DNA from: Micromussa lordhowensis
Taxonomy: Eukaryota > Cnidaria > Anthozoa > Scleractinia > Lobophylliidae
DNA: 64,000 nucleotides
Assembly (NCBI GenBank): GCA_964020085.1
Contig: OZ026601.1
Span: 9,085,335 to 9,149,334 of the forward strand
Direction: 5' to 3'
Shown here one piece after another: positions 1 through 11,800 of the stretch (position 1 is the stretch's first letter; every line of letters begins with the position of its first letter). Below the pieces are notes generated by a model that was given only the letters and a program-made list of their open reading frames with translations, was not told where the DNA came from and did no database searches. A program made the position numbers and the translations under genes.

Positions 1-1
1 T

Positions 2-724
2 CTTCATTATAAAGGTTTCCTTAAGTATTGGAGGTCTGAGGGTATTGTTCCTACTCTCTCATGCGATAGCCTATTGATATCAGAATATCTCTCGTATCTC
101 CAGGACGCCAAAAATTCATACGCTGTTCTCTCTTTGGCCTTTTCTACTTTGAAGTGGGTGCATGATATCATTCCCCACGGTCCCCTAGGTAACCCGGTTG
201 ATACCACTCTTTCTCGCAATATTGTTGAGGCTAGCAAGCGTTTATTTAGTACACCCATCAAGAAAAAGGAGCCCGTTACTCCTGATATGATTTATCGCAT
301 TTGCCTTGTATTTGCACGCGTGGATAGCAGTCTTAAGGATTTACGTTCAGCCTTATTATTTGTGTTAGGTTTTCATGGCCTCTTTGGGATAAGCGAGTTA
401 TTGGATTTACAGGCCGTAGATGTCACAATACATAATGAGTATCTAGAAATTCTCGTCAAGTCTAGCAAAACCGATCAATACAGGGAAGGTAACAAAGTCT
501 TTATTTCCAAGCTCGGGAGCATCACATGTCCCCACGCTCTTCTATGTCGCTATTTTGCTCCCGCTAGAATCGATGCCAACTCCTCAGTTTATATTTTTCG
601 GCCAGTACGGGCTGGCGGAGCGACTTTTATAGCCAAAAATCTACCTAGATCTGATGGCTCCGACAGATTACTTATGCTCCACGGTCGCTGGAGATCGGAA
701 CAAGCTAAGAATATGTACGTTTAA
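2..724 (+). pseudogene. Tyrosine recombinase fragment (DIRS/Crypton-type)
   Basis: The reading frame is open from the window edge to a stop at 722-724, so the N-terminus lies outside. The protein has an N-terminal helical SAM-like portion, then a catalytic-type segment with LLFVLGFHGLFGISELLDL where phage-integrase family enzymes carry their first Arg region, a KSSKTDQYREG strand, and a C-terminal GRWRSEQAKNMY box holding the W and candidate nucleophile Tyr. The expected H-x-x-R box is compressed to PVRAGGATF directly after a VYIFR stretch, which suggests an internal deletion. Family knowledge: such recombinases move YR retrotransposons or Cryptons. It is unlike the intact recombinase at 35154-36197, so it comes from a different element. 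Probably inactive. Confidence 0.7.
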
Positions 725-2930
725 GAGCCTCTAGAAAGTAGATAGCAGTTAACAAGATCTTTTCTCTCGTTTTAGGCTCTAGTTCTTTGTTGCCACATTG
801 CTTGGCATTTTCAGTTTTCAAGGACAGTCTTTTCTTTACGCTAATTTTTGTAACTTTTTGAATAGTTGTTGCTGTACTTCAGGCAAGTGTTCGCATTCTG
901 CCTGCCTCTATTCGTTAACGCGTTTTTCCTTGTATTTATCCTTTTTTTCAATACTTCATTGTAATTCACATCTGAGATGGCATTAAAGTGTTTGCACTCT
1001 GCCTGCCTTTACCTTAGTTGTTGTAGTGTGTTTTATGCGTCAGCATACTGGAGAAGGAAAATTATTTTCCTTCGTACGAACGTAGTGAGAAAGACTTTCT
1101 TTTCCTTCTAGTGCCAGGACGTGTATAAAGCGAGATGTGTTGTCCGCTTAATCGAACTCAGTGGTTATCCGCGACGGTTAACCGCCACGATTAACCGCCA
1201 ACGATTAACCATTTTTGTAAAATAAATTGGCTCCAAATCGTTTCAGGGCATTTCATTTAAACTGTTTCCTAAATTTTGGAAGTATAATAAACTATTTACC
1301 ATTGATTTGGGTCAAGATAGTGTAAAACAGAACTTTACGAGAAGGTTTATTTTTTTAACCGTTCAATTGAAATATAAGGGACTTCCAAATGGTTAACCGT
1401 CGTGGTTAGCCATCCGTGTTCTAAACTCCGTGTAATCCGGAAGTTGTTATTTCCCGTGAAATCGCGATAAACTGATTACTGTAAACATTTCAGTGGGTCT
1501 CAGTTAATTTATGCATTTTAAGTATTTTTTATGGTGCTAATAGCTTTTAACAGTCATTTCTTTCCAGCGGGTACCTTACCCTTTATTATATTGCATCACA
1601 ATCGATTCTTCCCTTAAAGACCATTTTGTTTGAAGCAAATGCCGTTTTACTATAGCCACTGGTTACGACGTATTTCTTATCCTCTACTTTATCACCAGGA
1701 CTTATTCTAGATTAACGTAGAAGAGTTGTTTTCAGTTTCCAGAAAAAAAAACAGTACGTAATTAACCCGAAATCTAATTTTAAAATACCGTGACGCTCAC
1801 CCTTATCTCTATCACTGGCGTCACATATTCGCTCGAAATTCCTCGCATATCTCTTTCAGAAAATCCCAGCCAAAAATAGTTGGGACACTTGAGCTAGATC
1901 ACATATCCCCCATCCCCCCTAATCAATGTTGGAAAATATCGCGGGTTTTTTTCAGCAAAAAGAGAAAAACCCACCCGATTATCAACATTGTAAGTGGGGG
2001 GAGGGGAGAACTTGCTTGGTGTCCCAACTTTTTTGTCCGGGATTGTAGGTATATAACAATGTGTATTGCTTCACGAGTCAAACCGGTTTTCAGACACTTT
2101 GTTTCACCGACAGAATTAGCTAGCAAAGTCTAGAGAAAAGTTTCGTTCCGGATTGGACACAGTTTGACGGTGAACAAATCGCGTTAACCTTGTAGTGTAT
2201 TAACTCTGTGTCGGGGTGGGTTAGGCAGTGTGTGAGGCAGTATGTGGCTAATCATGAGTGGGTGAGGCAAACGTATCTTTGAGAAGACCGAAAACCTGTC
2301 TCTTTACGAAACATAACAAACAATGCCATTCCAGAAACTACAAAAATCACAGAATGTCACAATTAAGTCAGCTACGTAGAGTTTGGTACCAAAGATTTTA
2401 TTGAACAGACTTGTAAATGTACAACAAAAACGACTGAATGAAGAAGTGAACAGCGCGGCATGTTACACGTTTTCATACTCACTTGGTTTAGATGAAACTG
2501 AATTGTCCACATTCTTCAGTCGATTAAAGAATTTATTACTACTGAATATAACAGTTATTCCATTCGCCTTTGTTAGAAATGAGGTGGTTATTCTGCGCTA
2601 CACACTTCGTTTTTTCTTTATCTCTTCGTATCCAACACGAGCTCATGTAATAATTGTCAGTTAGTTGTAAATTCATACCAGCTGGAGATTTTGTTTGTAA
2701 GATCTCAAGCTACAAGCTTTCTTGTCAGTCTACACAGCCGCCTCATTCTGTCTTAGTTGTGGTCAGCGAAATCAATACAATTCAGTGCACTACAGGCTAA
2801 GAGAACCTGTGAACAATTTCTACCAGCTTTAGTATTTTGTGTGCATAACCTTCACGTGGGCTATCTATTGTACTTTGGTCTAATAAAAATGATGCATATT
2901 ATTACGAAGTACGTTTGGAGAAGGCTTTAT
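725..2930. other. Non-coding stretch beyond the host gene 3' end
   Basis: I see no credible gene. It contains short repeats built on GGTTAACCG/CGATTAACC near 1165-1215 and an inverted relative near 1388-1412, which may be the ends of a small palindromic element. Short ORFs here have no recognisable domain or codon pattern. Confidence 0.5.
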
Positions 2931-2947
2931 GAATATAGTCTAGTCAC

Positions 2948-3339
2948 ATAGTGTGATCGTCGGGTGAGGGTAGTTCTGAGAAGAACTGTTGTTGGTGACT
3001 GACGTTTCGACAACCTGAGCGGAAGTCACCTTCAGAGTCAAGTGAATAGTGTTTGTCAGTCGATGATGTTATACGTTTGATCCGTTGAAAGTGATTGGCT
3101 GAAAGACTAGTGTAAAGTTTGTCTTCAGTCATTGGTCAGTTTCGATCCGTCAGTTTCGATCTAAATTTTACACGAGTCTTTCAGCCAATGCCATCATGTC
3201 TAAACTGACCAATCACTTTCAACAAACACTATTCACTTGACTCTAATGATGTCTTCCGCTCAGGTTGTCGTCAGTCTAAACGTCAGTCACCAACAACAGT
3301 TCTTCTCAGAACTACCCTCACCCGGACGATCACACTATA
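2948..3339. repeat. Foldback (long inverted repeat) element
   Basis: The left arm, starting CATAGTGTGATCGTC and running to about 3140, is matched in inverse by the right arm ending GACGATCACACTATA. The arms are roughly 185-195 bp and differ by small indels, with almost no spacer. The word AGTCTAGTCACAT occurs just left of the element and again at about 3380, outside the right arm. This is a MITE/foldback-like structure with no coding capacity. Confidence 0.8.
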
Positions 3340-3990
3340 CGAACTACTGATACTCCTGGGTTCAAACCATTTACTATGATAGTCTAGTCACATTGATTGT
3401 CATTTTTTTTTCATAATCAGCCCTGTAAATTTACATGAACATGATCCTTATATCGCTCACCTATTTGTTATTATTAGTCGAATTGCTTCAGTTAACTGAA
3501 GCTTGATGACTTTGCTCTTTCCGTTCGGACCCACTCGTTTGAAGCTGCAATCACGTCTCAATTTTGCTTGTAATCTAATTTCAATGAAGCTTTAGATGAT
3601 CTTGTAAGGTGCTATCGATACCATTAAAAAGAGCTCCAACTTGCAGTTATTAAAGTAATGTCGGAACAAAATTGAAATTGAAAGTGTTATTTGTAAAGGT
3701 AGTCATACGGTTTCGAGTTCAATTTGGAATTAATTTACACGAGTGAGTTTTTCAAAAAGCTGAAATTGCACGAGCCGCTTCGCTTCCGCTGAATAATAAA
3801 AACATGAAAAAATTCGCGCAGAAAAATTGCCGGAAGATGTTTCTTGAAGCCATTTTTTTCGCATTCGAGAAAACTTTTTTCAGAGTTTCCGTACAAAATT
3901 TTTGTCACTGCTTTACATGATATCATTGGCCTACAAAATTTCTCATTGTCTTTCTGCCAATCATTATCCAGAATTACGATGTGTAATTTG

Positions 3991-4046
3991 CACTGGTGTT
4001 ACACTTTTTGCACCGGTGTTACACTTTTTGCACTGGTGTTACACTT
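3991..4046. repeat. 20-bp tandem repeat, about 2.8 copies
   Basis: The unit CACTGGTGTTACACTTTTTG is repeated at 3991, 4011 and 4031 with one substitution in the middle copy. It sits in sequence downstream of the host gene. No function is evident. Confidence 0.9.
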
Positions 4047-4664
4047 GAACTGCACTAGTACTGCTCTCAGCCAATCAGAATCGAGTAATTTTTTCATGTG
4101 TATTATTAGAACAATAAAAGAGATACCTCCTGCTAAAGTTGATCTAAAGTTGATCAGCTCTCGGCTTGCATGTTTGCTTTTGCACTGGTGGCTGAAAATT
4201 CACATTAACAAAATTGTCAGACCCAATGACGGTCACGGTTTCATGAAACTGAGTAAAAATATGTTTGCTTGAAGCAGAAAAACAAGCCATAAAAAGTCAA
4301 AACAAAAGGTAGCATGCATTCCCGCGAAAATCGTTGCTTTTCCGTTTTGTTTCCTTAATCAGCCAAGATTCAAAATCACCACTTACGCAATCGTCGTTCA
4401 AGTAGTAGAGTAAAATAGTTTCAATTGAGAGCGTGTACGCTTCAATTGTCTTATATCAGTGAATTCTGAGGTCAAAAGTGAAATTATCTTTACTTTTCAC
4501 TTTACAACATCTATATAACTACCAAACAAATGACAAGAAGTAACACCAATTTTTTTTTTTCGCTAAAGCTGACCTCAAATGTTCATAAAGCAAAAGTTCA
4601 TTTTCTCTTATTTTCCTTTGTTCTTGTTTTTGATCCTAAATACAAAATGTGTTTCCTGATTTCT

Positions 4665-5839
4665 TCATGCTGGAGCGAATCTTTTAAGTTCTTCCTCAAC
4701 TATCTTTGACTCGTGGATCTGTTGTTCCAGTTTTTGAACTCGTTTTCTTTCATCCTCCAGCTCAGAAGCAAGTTTCTTGATTCTTTCTTCTTTTTCCTTC
4801 ACTTCACTATGGAGTTTGTCGCATTCTTCCACAAATATTCCTGTTTCCTGAACCCTCTTTTGCGCTTCTTGCTTTGCATGCTCTAGCTCAGACATAAGTG
4901 CCTTAATTTTTTCGTCTTTTAATCTTTTGTATTCGTCTTCAAGCATTCCGGATTCCTCGGCATGCTGTTCCAGTTGTAGTACTCGTGTTTGTTCACACTT
5001 TACATCAGAAGTAAGTTTGTTGATTCTGTCTTCTTTTTCTTTCAATTCCTCCTGCAGTTTGTCACATTTGTCAACAAGCATTCCTAACTTTTCATTCTGC
5101 TTTTTCTTTTGTTTTTGTTCCTTTTCTAACTCAAAATTGAGATCCTTTATTTCTTCATCCTTTTCATTTACATCGTCTTGGATTCTTTTGAATGCGTCAT
5201 CATTTAATTCCGACTCAGAAACCTTTTGTTCCAGTTCTTGTACACGTTTTTGCTCATTCTTAAGGTCAAAAGTTAGTTTCATGACAGCTTCTTCTTTTTG
5301 TTTGTTTTGATCTTGGAGACGTCTACATTCTTCGTCTAGTATTTGTAACTCTTCAAGTTGTTCCTGTAGTTTTTGTGTGAGTTCTCGTTCGTTCTTCAGT
5401 TCAGAAGAAAGTCTTGCGACTCCCGCTTCTTTTTGCTTGACGTTGTCATGTAGACGTTTATTTTCTTCTTCCAGTATTTGTGACTCTTGATCTCTTTGTT
5501 GTAGTTTTTGCGTGATTTGCTTTTCATTGTTCAAGTCAGAGGCAAGTTCCGTGATAGCTTTTTGTTGTTGCTTGACTTGGACTCCGAGACTTTGAGGTTC
5601 TTCTTCAAACTCTTCAACTCGTTGCTGTAGTTCTTTTGTGAGTTCCTTTTCAGAATTAAGTTTTGTGACAACCTCTTCGTTTTGTTTGACTTCATCTTGT
5701 AGCTTTGTAATTTTTTTTTTAAGTATTTCTGTCTCCTCAGCCTGTTTTTCCTGTTCTTTCACTGGGTCTTGTTCATCATTTAAATCAGAACGTTTCGTGA
5801 TTGCATCTTCTTCATCCTCTTCTTCACAATCCTGTGTAC
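4665..5839 (-). CDS. Host gene last exon: repeat coiled-coil tail
   Basis: It starts after GCTCTAAG with a phase that completes the Gly codon from the death-domain exon, and ends at TGA 4667-4665. It encodes about 391 residues: an acidic start (DCEEEEDEEDAI), then eight or nine tandem repeats of about 41-43 residues with pattern EE-x-KRLQD-x-V-K-x-KE, KL-x-SELK-x-E, Q-x-LEQ-x-x-E. The result is a continuous heptad coiled coil, probably an oligomerisation rod. Repeats inside one exon suggest growth by unequal exchange. ORFs on the opposite strand here are mirror images of the repeat. Confidence 0.85.
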
Positions 5840-8800
5840 CTTAGAGCAAAGGTGATATCAAATTAGTCCTCCTAAATTTGAGTCATATCATTTACCAACG
5901 GACGGTATGTGATTATTAATCATGCTTTTTTGGCTAATACGGCGAACGGGTAAGACATATGGGTTATTGATCAAGAGTGAGGTCAAGATGGCTGGATATT
6001 GGCAAAGTTCATTTTTTTGCGTGTTTATGGACCGAGACGGAGATGAGCTCCATAAAATCGCAAAAGAAAAAAAAACAAACGAGGGCAATATCCAGCTTTC
6101 TTGACCGAAAAAGCTTGGTCGATAAAAGATTTATTTTGTGGCTTTCGGGGACATTTTTCTCACGAGACACGGCGAGTAGTCCCGAGCGGGCAAGATAGCT
6201 CCATCTTGCCCGCTCCGGTAGCCAATCACAGCGCAGTATTTGGTTCATCTTGCTCGCTCACGGAGCTAGCCATATAATAAGAAAAAAATACTGCCCTGTG
6301 ATCGTGAGCTACCTGAGTAGGCAAGATGGTCGGCTGTCTTGCCCACTCGACATTTCCCACTATGCCTTGCAAGAAAAACGCAACCTATCATGTCTTATGG
6401 AAGCCTATCATGTCCTATCCTTTACTTACCAAACATTTTAAACTATTCTTAAACTGAAAAACTACATGACTATAAAAACTGACACCCTATCTGGAAAAGA
6501 ATTAGGAAAAAGACACGGCTAACAGTTTGTGTCTTTAAGGGGGTGCCTACTAAATACAAATGGCCGATTATTTAAACGAAGTCTAAGTTAACCATTGTTT
6601 AGGGCTGAGCTGCGGTTTAGACGTTGTTACGATAAACAAAGGCTAAACGATGTTTATCATTCATTATTAAAACATGACTGAACCGTGGTTTCTCGAGTCA
6701 ATGGCTAAACCATGTCTCACGATTGAAATGCATTGTCTGCGGAGCTATTTCGCATGCAAATTTCCAGATACTGGAACAGAGGCCAAGAAAAACTGTTATT
6801 GGCGAAATTGGGTAGAGACTTTCCAGAAGTGGAAAGCAAAGACTATGACAGTGAGACGTTGGAAAAAAGGCAAAGGCATGGGAGGAAATTTAACTAGATT
6901 TAACTCCCAAGATTTTATAATCATCTTTATTGAAAACTTTTACTGTGTGTCGTAGTATCGCTTAGTTTCCGGTCTGCGGTCGTTAATTAGTTTCCAGGCC
7001 CCCGATTTATAGGCAGTATTCATCATGTAACTTGTGACTTTTTGCATCGTGCTTGCGTGTGATTAAATTGTGTGTTAAATTGTGTACGCCTCCACGAGAA
7101 CTATAACATGGTGCCAGGAGTGGTTAACAATCGCTGAAGTGCTCACCGCTACCGTATTTTCAGCGAACCAGACTGGTAATTAATCCTGTGTTACGCTCGT
7201 CGGAATCGCAGGTTTACCGATCCCAACCATGATGGATTGTCATTCGCCGGACGTCCCACAAGCGCTCAAGAAGTTTAAAGCTCGATGCGAACTTTACGTT
7301 ACGTTAACCATTGTTTAGGGCTGAGCTGCGGTTTAGACGTTGTTTCTATAAAGAACAGCTAAACGATATTTAAAATTCATTATTAATTAAAACGTGACTG
7401 AACCGTGTTTTCTCGAGTCAATGGCTAAACCATGTCTCACAAGTGAAATGCATTGTCTGCGGAGCTATTTGGTATGCAAATTTCCAGATAGTGGTTATGT
7501 CTCTGCAACATGACTTCCAAAACGACTCGCCCTAACAAATTTCAGCGAACAAGAAAAACTGTTATTGGCGGAATTGGGTAGAGACTTTCCAGAAGTGGAA
7601 AGCAAAGGCTATGACAGTAAGACGTTGAGAAAAAAAGGCAAAGGCATGGGAGGAAATTTAACTAGATTTAACTCCCAAAATCCTAATGGTATCAAACGTG
7701 ACCTCAGTCAGCTTCAAGGATGCTGGAGGCAGCTGAAACTCCAGTCGAAAAAGGAGCGTGACTTACATCGTCGTAATGCAAGAAAAAATGGTGGAGGAAA
7801 ATTCCTGCCTCCCCAAGTGAAGTAAGCAAATTAGTAGCGGATGTACTCCCAGCCTCCGTTAATCGTCTAGAGCAGGAATTTCATGATGATGTAGGAGAAG
7901 AACTTGATTTGAGGCGCGACAAAGATGAGAGGGAAGTTGTTACATGCGAAGTTGAGCCAAGTCTACTTGCTGACCTTGAAGCTATTAGCAGGAAAGGAGC
8001 GGAAAAAGTCACGAAAAAGAAGGATAATTGGAAGTACAGTAATTTTCAATCGCTTCCAAAAAGTTTTTAATGATAATTTATTACATAATTCACAGTTATT
8101 GATCATCAGATGACATTACATTAACAGGTACAAATGCAAAAAAAAAGACAACAGAACCCTTGAGGAGAACCCATTTTTGTCCATGGCGAGGGACGAACAC
8201 AAATTAAGGATGAAGGTCCTAAAGCTTAAAGAATGGAAGCTAATGCACCAATGCGATTGACGAAACATGGGAACTGGTCTACCACCTGCAAACGACACTG
8301 ACGAGGAACATTCGTAAAGCAACCTGTAGTTTGAACTTTTTTGAAATATTCATGCCATGAAATGTAACCATCATAAATTTCAAAACAAAAGAATCAAAGG
8401 ATTAGTTAAATTAATTCCGTTGAATGTTTTCTTTCGTTTTCTTATTTTGTTATCAATGGATCTTACATGCAATGTCAAATAGGACGTTTTCATCAAAGTC
8501 TTGCTTTCGATGTATAAGGGCGAAATTATGCAGCACTGCAGTGGCCACAATAATGACGAGGGTATTCGCCAAGGCGGTGCTCTCTCCCAAGTGCAGTCGC
8601 TTTAGAAATCCAAAGCATCTCTCAATAACACACCTAGTACGCCTATGTGCAGTATTGTAGCGCACTTCTCCTGTATTCTTTGGCTTGAGGATTGGTGTCA
8701 ATAAATAAGCTCTACAAGCGTATCCACTGTCACCCACAAGAATGCCATCAAGAGCACCATCCCTTAATTTGTCTGCGATGTTGCTGTTCTCAAAAATGCG

Positions 8801-11800
8801 CGAGTCGTGAGTCGATCCAGGCCAGCGGGCTACGATATTAGTAATGAAGGCATCGCTATCACAAACGGCTTGGACATTGATGGAGTAAAATTGCTTTCTG
8901 TTAACAAATGCCATAGCATTTTCTTTGTTTGGACATATGATCCTGACGTGGGTACAACCGATGGCCCCGATCACACCAAGAAAGTGCCCAACATCATAAA
9001 TTTTCTCTTGATATCAGCCAGGTTCTCTGGGAATGACAGGAATTGTCGTTTTTGCTTCGCAATAGCCCTCGAAGCCTTGTGGATTACTGTGCATGCAGCA
9101 AATACACCAAAACACCAAATAAATTGCCATCAACCCTCTGGAAAGTTCCTGTCGCATAAAATCTTAAAGCAATTAGCACTTGCTGCATTGGTGTAAGCGC
9201 CAGACCTCTCCTTGTTTGATGTTGAAGATCTTTATCCAAAATTTTTACGAGGTCACTGATCGAGTCCTCCCTAAGGCGAAAACGCAATCGAAAGGCTTCG
9301 TCGTCGTATTCCTCTAATGGGTTAAATCTACCCCTAAGGTGCCGAACTCGTCAAACATGTATATTACGTCGATTGGCGTAATTTCTTAACTGTTTGTAGC
9401 GCATAGGTCCCTCCATTTTAAAATGGCTGACCTTGAAAACATCGTTAAACAGAGTTTAAACCTGCCTTTGAGCAGGTCTAACTTACTATTGTTCCTTAGT
9501 CGGTGATTAGACACTGTCTAAACACTGTTATGGAAAAACGACGTTTAAATAATCGGTACTCGTGGTTTAAACGCGGTTTAGACGGTGACTTTCATAAACG
9601 TTGTCTAAACTTCGTTTACATAATCGGCCCAAAGGTTTTTGCGCAAGACTAGGACTATGCGGAAAAAGTAGATCTCTGCATTGCTATTGGAATACACAGA
9701 GAAAAATGAGGGTAGACAAGTATTTTTTCGAGATAATTAGCCTTGAATTTCAACAAAAATGCTGACATCGGCATTTTTCTGAAAAAGAGAAGGAAAATTG
9801 TTTCTTCATAAATCTCCTTAGAATTCGCCTTTTCATGCAGAAAACCAAACACATTTATAAAGATCTCAAAAACTACATGGTAAATGGTGACATAAAAACC
9901 ATTTTTGGTACGTTTTTAATTTTAAAAAAAGTGTTGCAACAGCTCTTTTAGCGTTCCTGACAGCCTTCCTCTGGTTATATTAAGCTAAAACACAGTCTTA
10001 ATAGCTTTCCCTCACAACCAGAAACTAATTACGTGTTGTATAGGCTTGCCACTTTCATTTCGTAACATCAAATGTAGGAGTAACCACGCGTTTTTTAAAG
10101 TTATTTAAGCAATAGAGCACTCCGTGTTTACATAGTCTCATCTAAACACGAGGAGGGATGGGAGAATTCGAGACAGTTATATAAGGCCGAGACGTAGTCG
10201 AGGGTTTGCATAACTTTCGAGACCGACCGTTTTTACATACTCTCATCTAAACAAACCTATCGACCAATGAGAGCTCGCGTAGTGACTCAGTTATTTTATA
10301 ATCATCTTTATTGAAAACTTTTACGGTGTGTCGTAGTATCGCTTAGTTTCCGGTCTGCGGTCGTTAATTAGTTTCCAGGCCCCCGATTTATAGGCAGTAT
10401 TCATCATGTAACTTGTGCTCGTCGGAATCCCAGGTTTACCGATCCCAACCATGATGATTGTCATTCGCCGGACGTCCCACAAGCGCTCAAGAAGTTTAAA
10501 GCTCGATGCGAACTTTACGTCACGGGCCGATTATTTAAACGAAGTCTAAGTTAACCATTGTTTAGGGCTGAGCTGCGGTTTAGACGTTGTTTCTATAAAG
10601 AACGGCTAAACGATGTTTAAAATTCATTATTAATTAAAACGTGACTGAACCGTGTTTTCTCGAGTCAATGGCTAAACCATGTCTCACGAGTGAAATGCAT
10701 TGTCTGCGGAGCTATTTGGTATGCAAATTTCCAGATAGTGGTTATGTCTCTGCAACGTGACTTCCAAAACGACTCGCCCTAACAAATTTCAGCGAACAAG
10801 AAAAACTGTTATTGGCGGAATTGGGTAGAGACTTTCCAGAAGTGGAAAGCAAAGGCTATGACAGTAAGACTTTGGGAAAAAAAGGCAAAGGCATGGGAGG
10901 AAATTTAACTAGATTTAACTCCCAAAATCCTAATGGTATCAAACGCGACCTCAGTCAGCTTCAAGGATGCTGGAGGCAGCTGAAACTCCAGTCGAAAAAG
11001 GAGCATGACTTACATCGTCGTAATGCAAGAAAAACTGCTGGAGGAAATGCTCCTGCCTCCCCAAGTGAAGTAAGCAAATTAGTAGCGGATGTACTCCCAG
11101 CGTCCGTTAATCCTCTAGGGCAGGAATTTCATGATGATGCAGGAGAAGAACTTGATTTGAGGCGCGACAAAGATGAGAGGGATGTTATTAAATACGAAGT
11201 GGAGCCAAGTCTATTTGCTGACCTTGAAGCTATTGGCCGGAAAGGAGCGGAAAAAGTCATGGAAAACGAGGATAATCAGAAGTACAGTAATTTTCAATCG
11301 CTTCTAAAAGTTTTTAATGATAATTTATTACATAATTCACAGTTATTGATCATCAGATGACATTACATTAACAGGTACAAACACAAACAAACAGAATCCT
11401 TTTAAGGAGAGGACCCATTTTTGTCCATGGCTATGGACGAACACAAATTAAAGATGAAGGTCCTAAAGCTTAAAGAATGGAAGCTAATGCACCAATGCGA
11501 TTACATGGGGATTGGTTTACCACCTGCATACGACACTAACGAGGAACATTCGTAAAGCAACCTGTAGTTTGAACTTTTTTTAAATATTCATGCCATGAAA
11601 TGTAACTATCATAAATTTCAAAACAAAAGAATCAAAGGAGTAGTCTAATTAATTGCGGTGAATGTTTTCTTTCGTTTTCTTATTTTGTTATCAATGAATG
11701 CATGCAACTTAATTAAATCATTAATCTTATTAAGTAAAGTATCGTGAAATAATGAGCTGGCGTTAGCCATTGCCACTTGCGTCTGCTGCAGCAACAATGT

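Larger units (their letters stand above)
6562..9629. mobile_element. PIF/Harbinger transposon, copy 1 (rearranged)
   Basis: The left end GGCCGATTATTTAAACGAAG and the right end, inverse of GGCCGATTATGTAAACGAAG, form inverted termini. Between them lie a Myb/SANT-like ORF on the plus strand and a DDE transposase on the minus strand, the two-gene layout known for Harbinger elements. The 5' part occurs twice: 6562-6911, then a gypsy LTR/gag piece at 6912-7302, then again from 7303. The order suggests duplication or recombination with the related copy at 10525-12254. I could not define a clear 3-bp target duplication. Confidence 0.8.

Noticed and set aside
3844..4272. 142-codon plus-strand ORF
   Set aside because: Spans the 20-bp tandem repeat; composition is not protein-like.
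4927..5310. Plus-strand Ser/Phe-rich ORF
   Set aside because: Mirror image of the coiled-coil repeat exon on the minus strand; composition follows the reverse complement of Glu/Lys codons.
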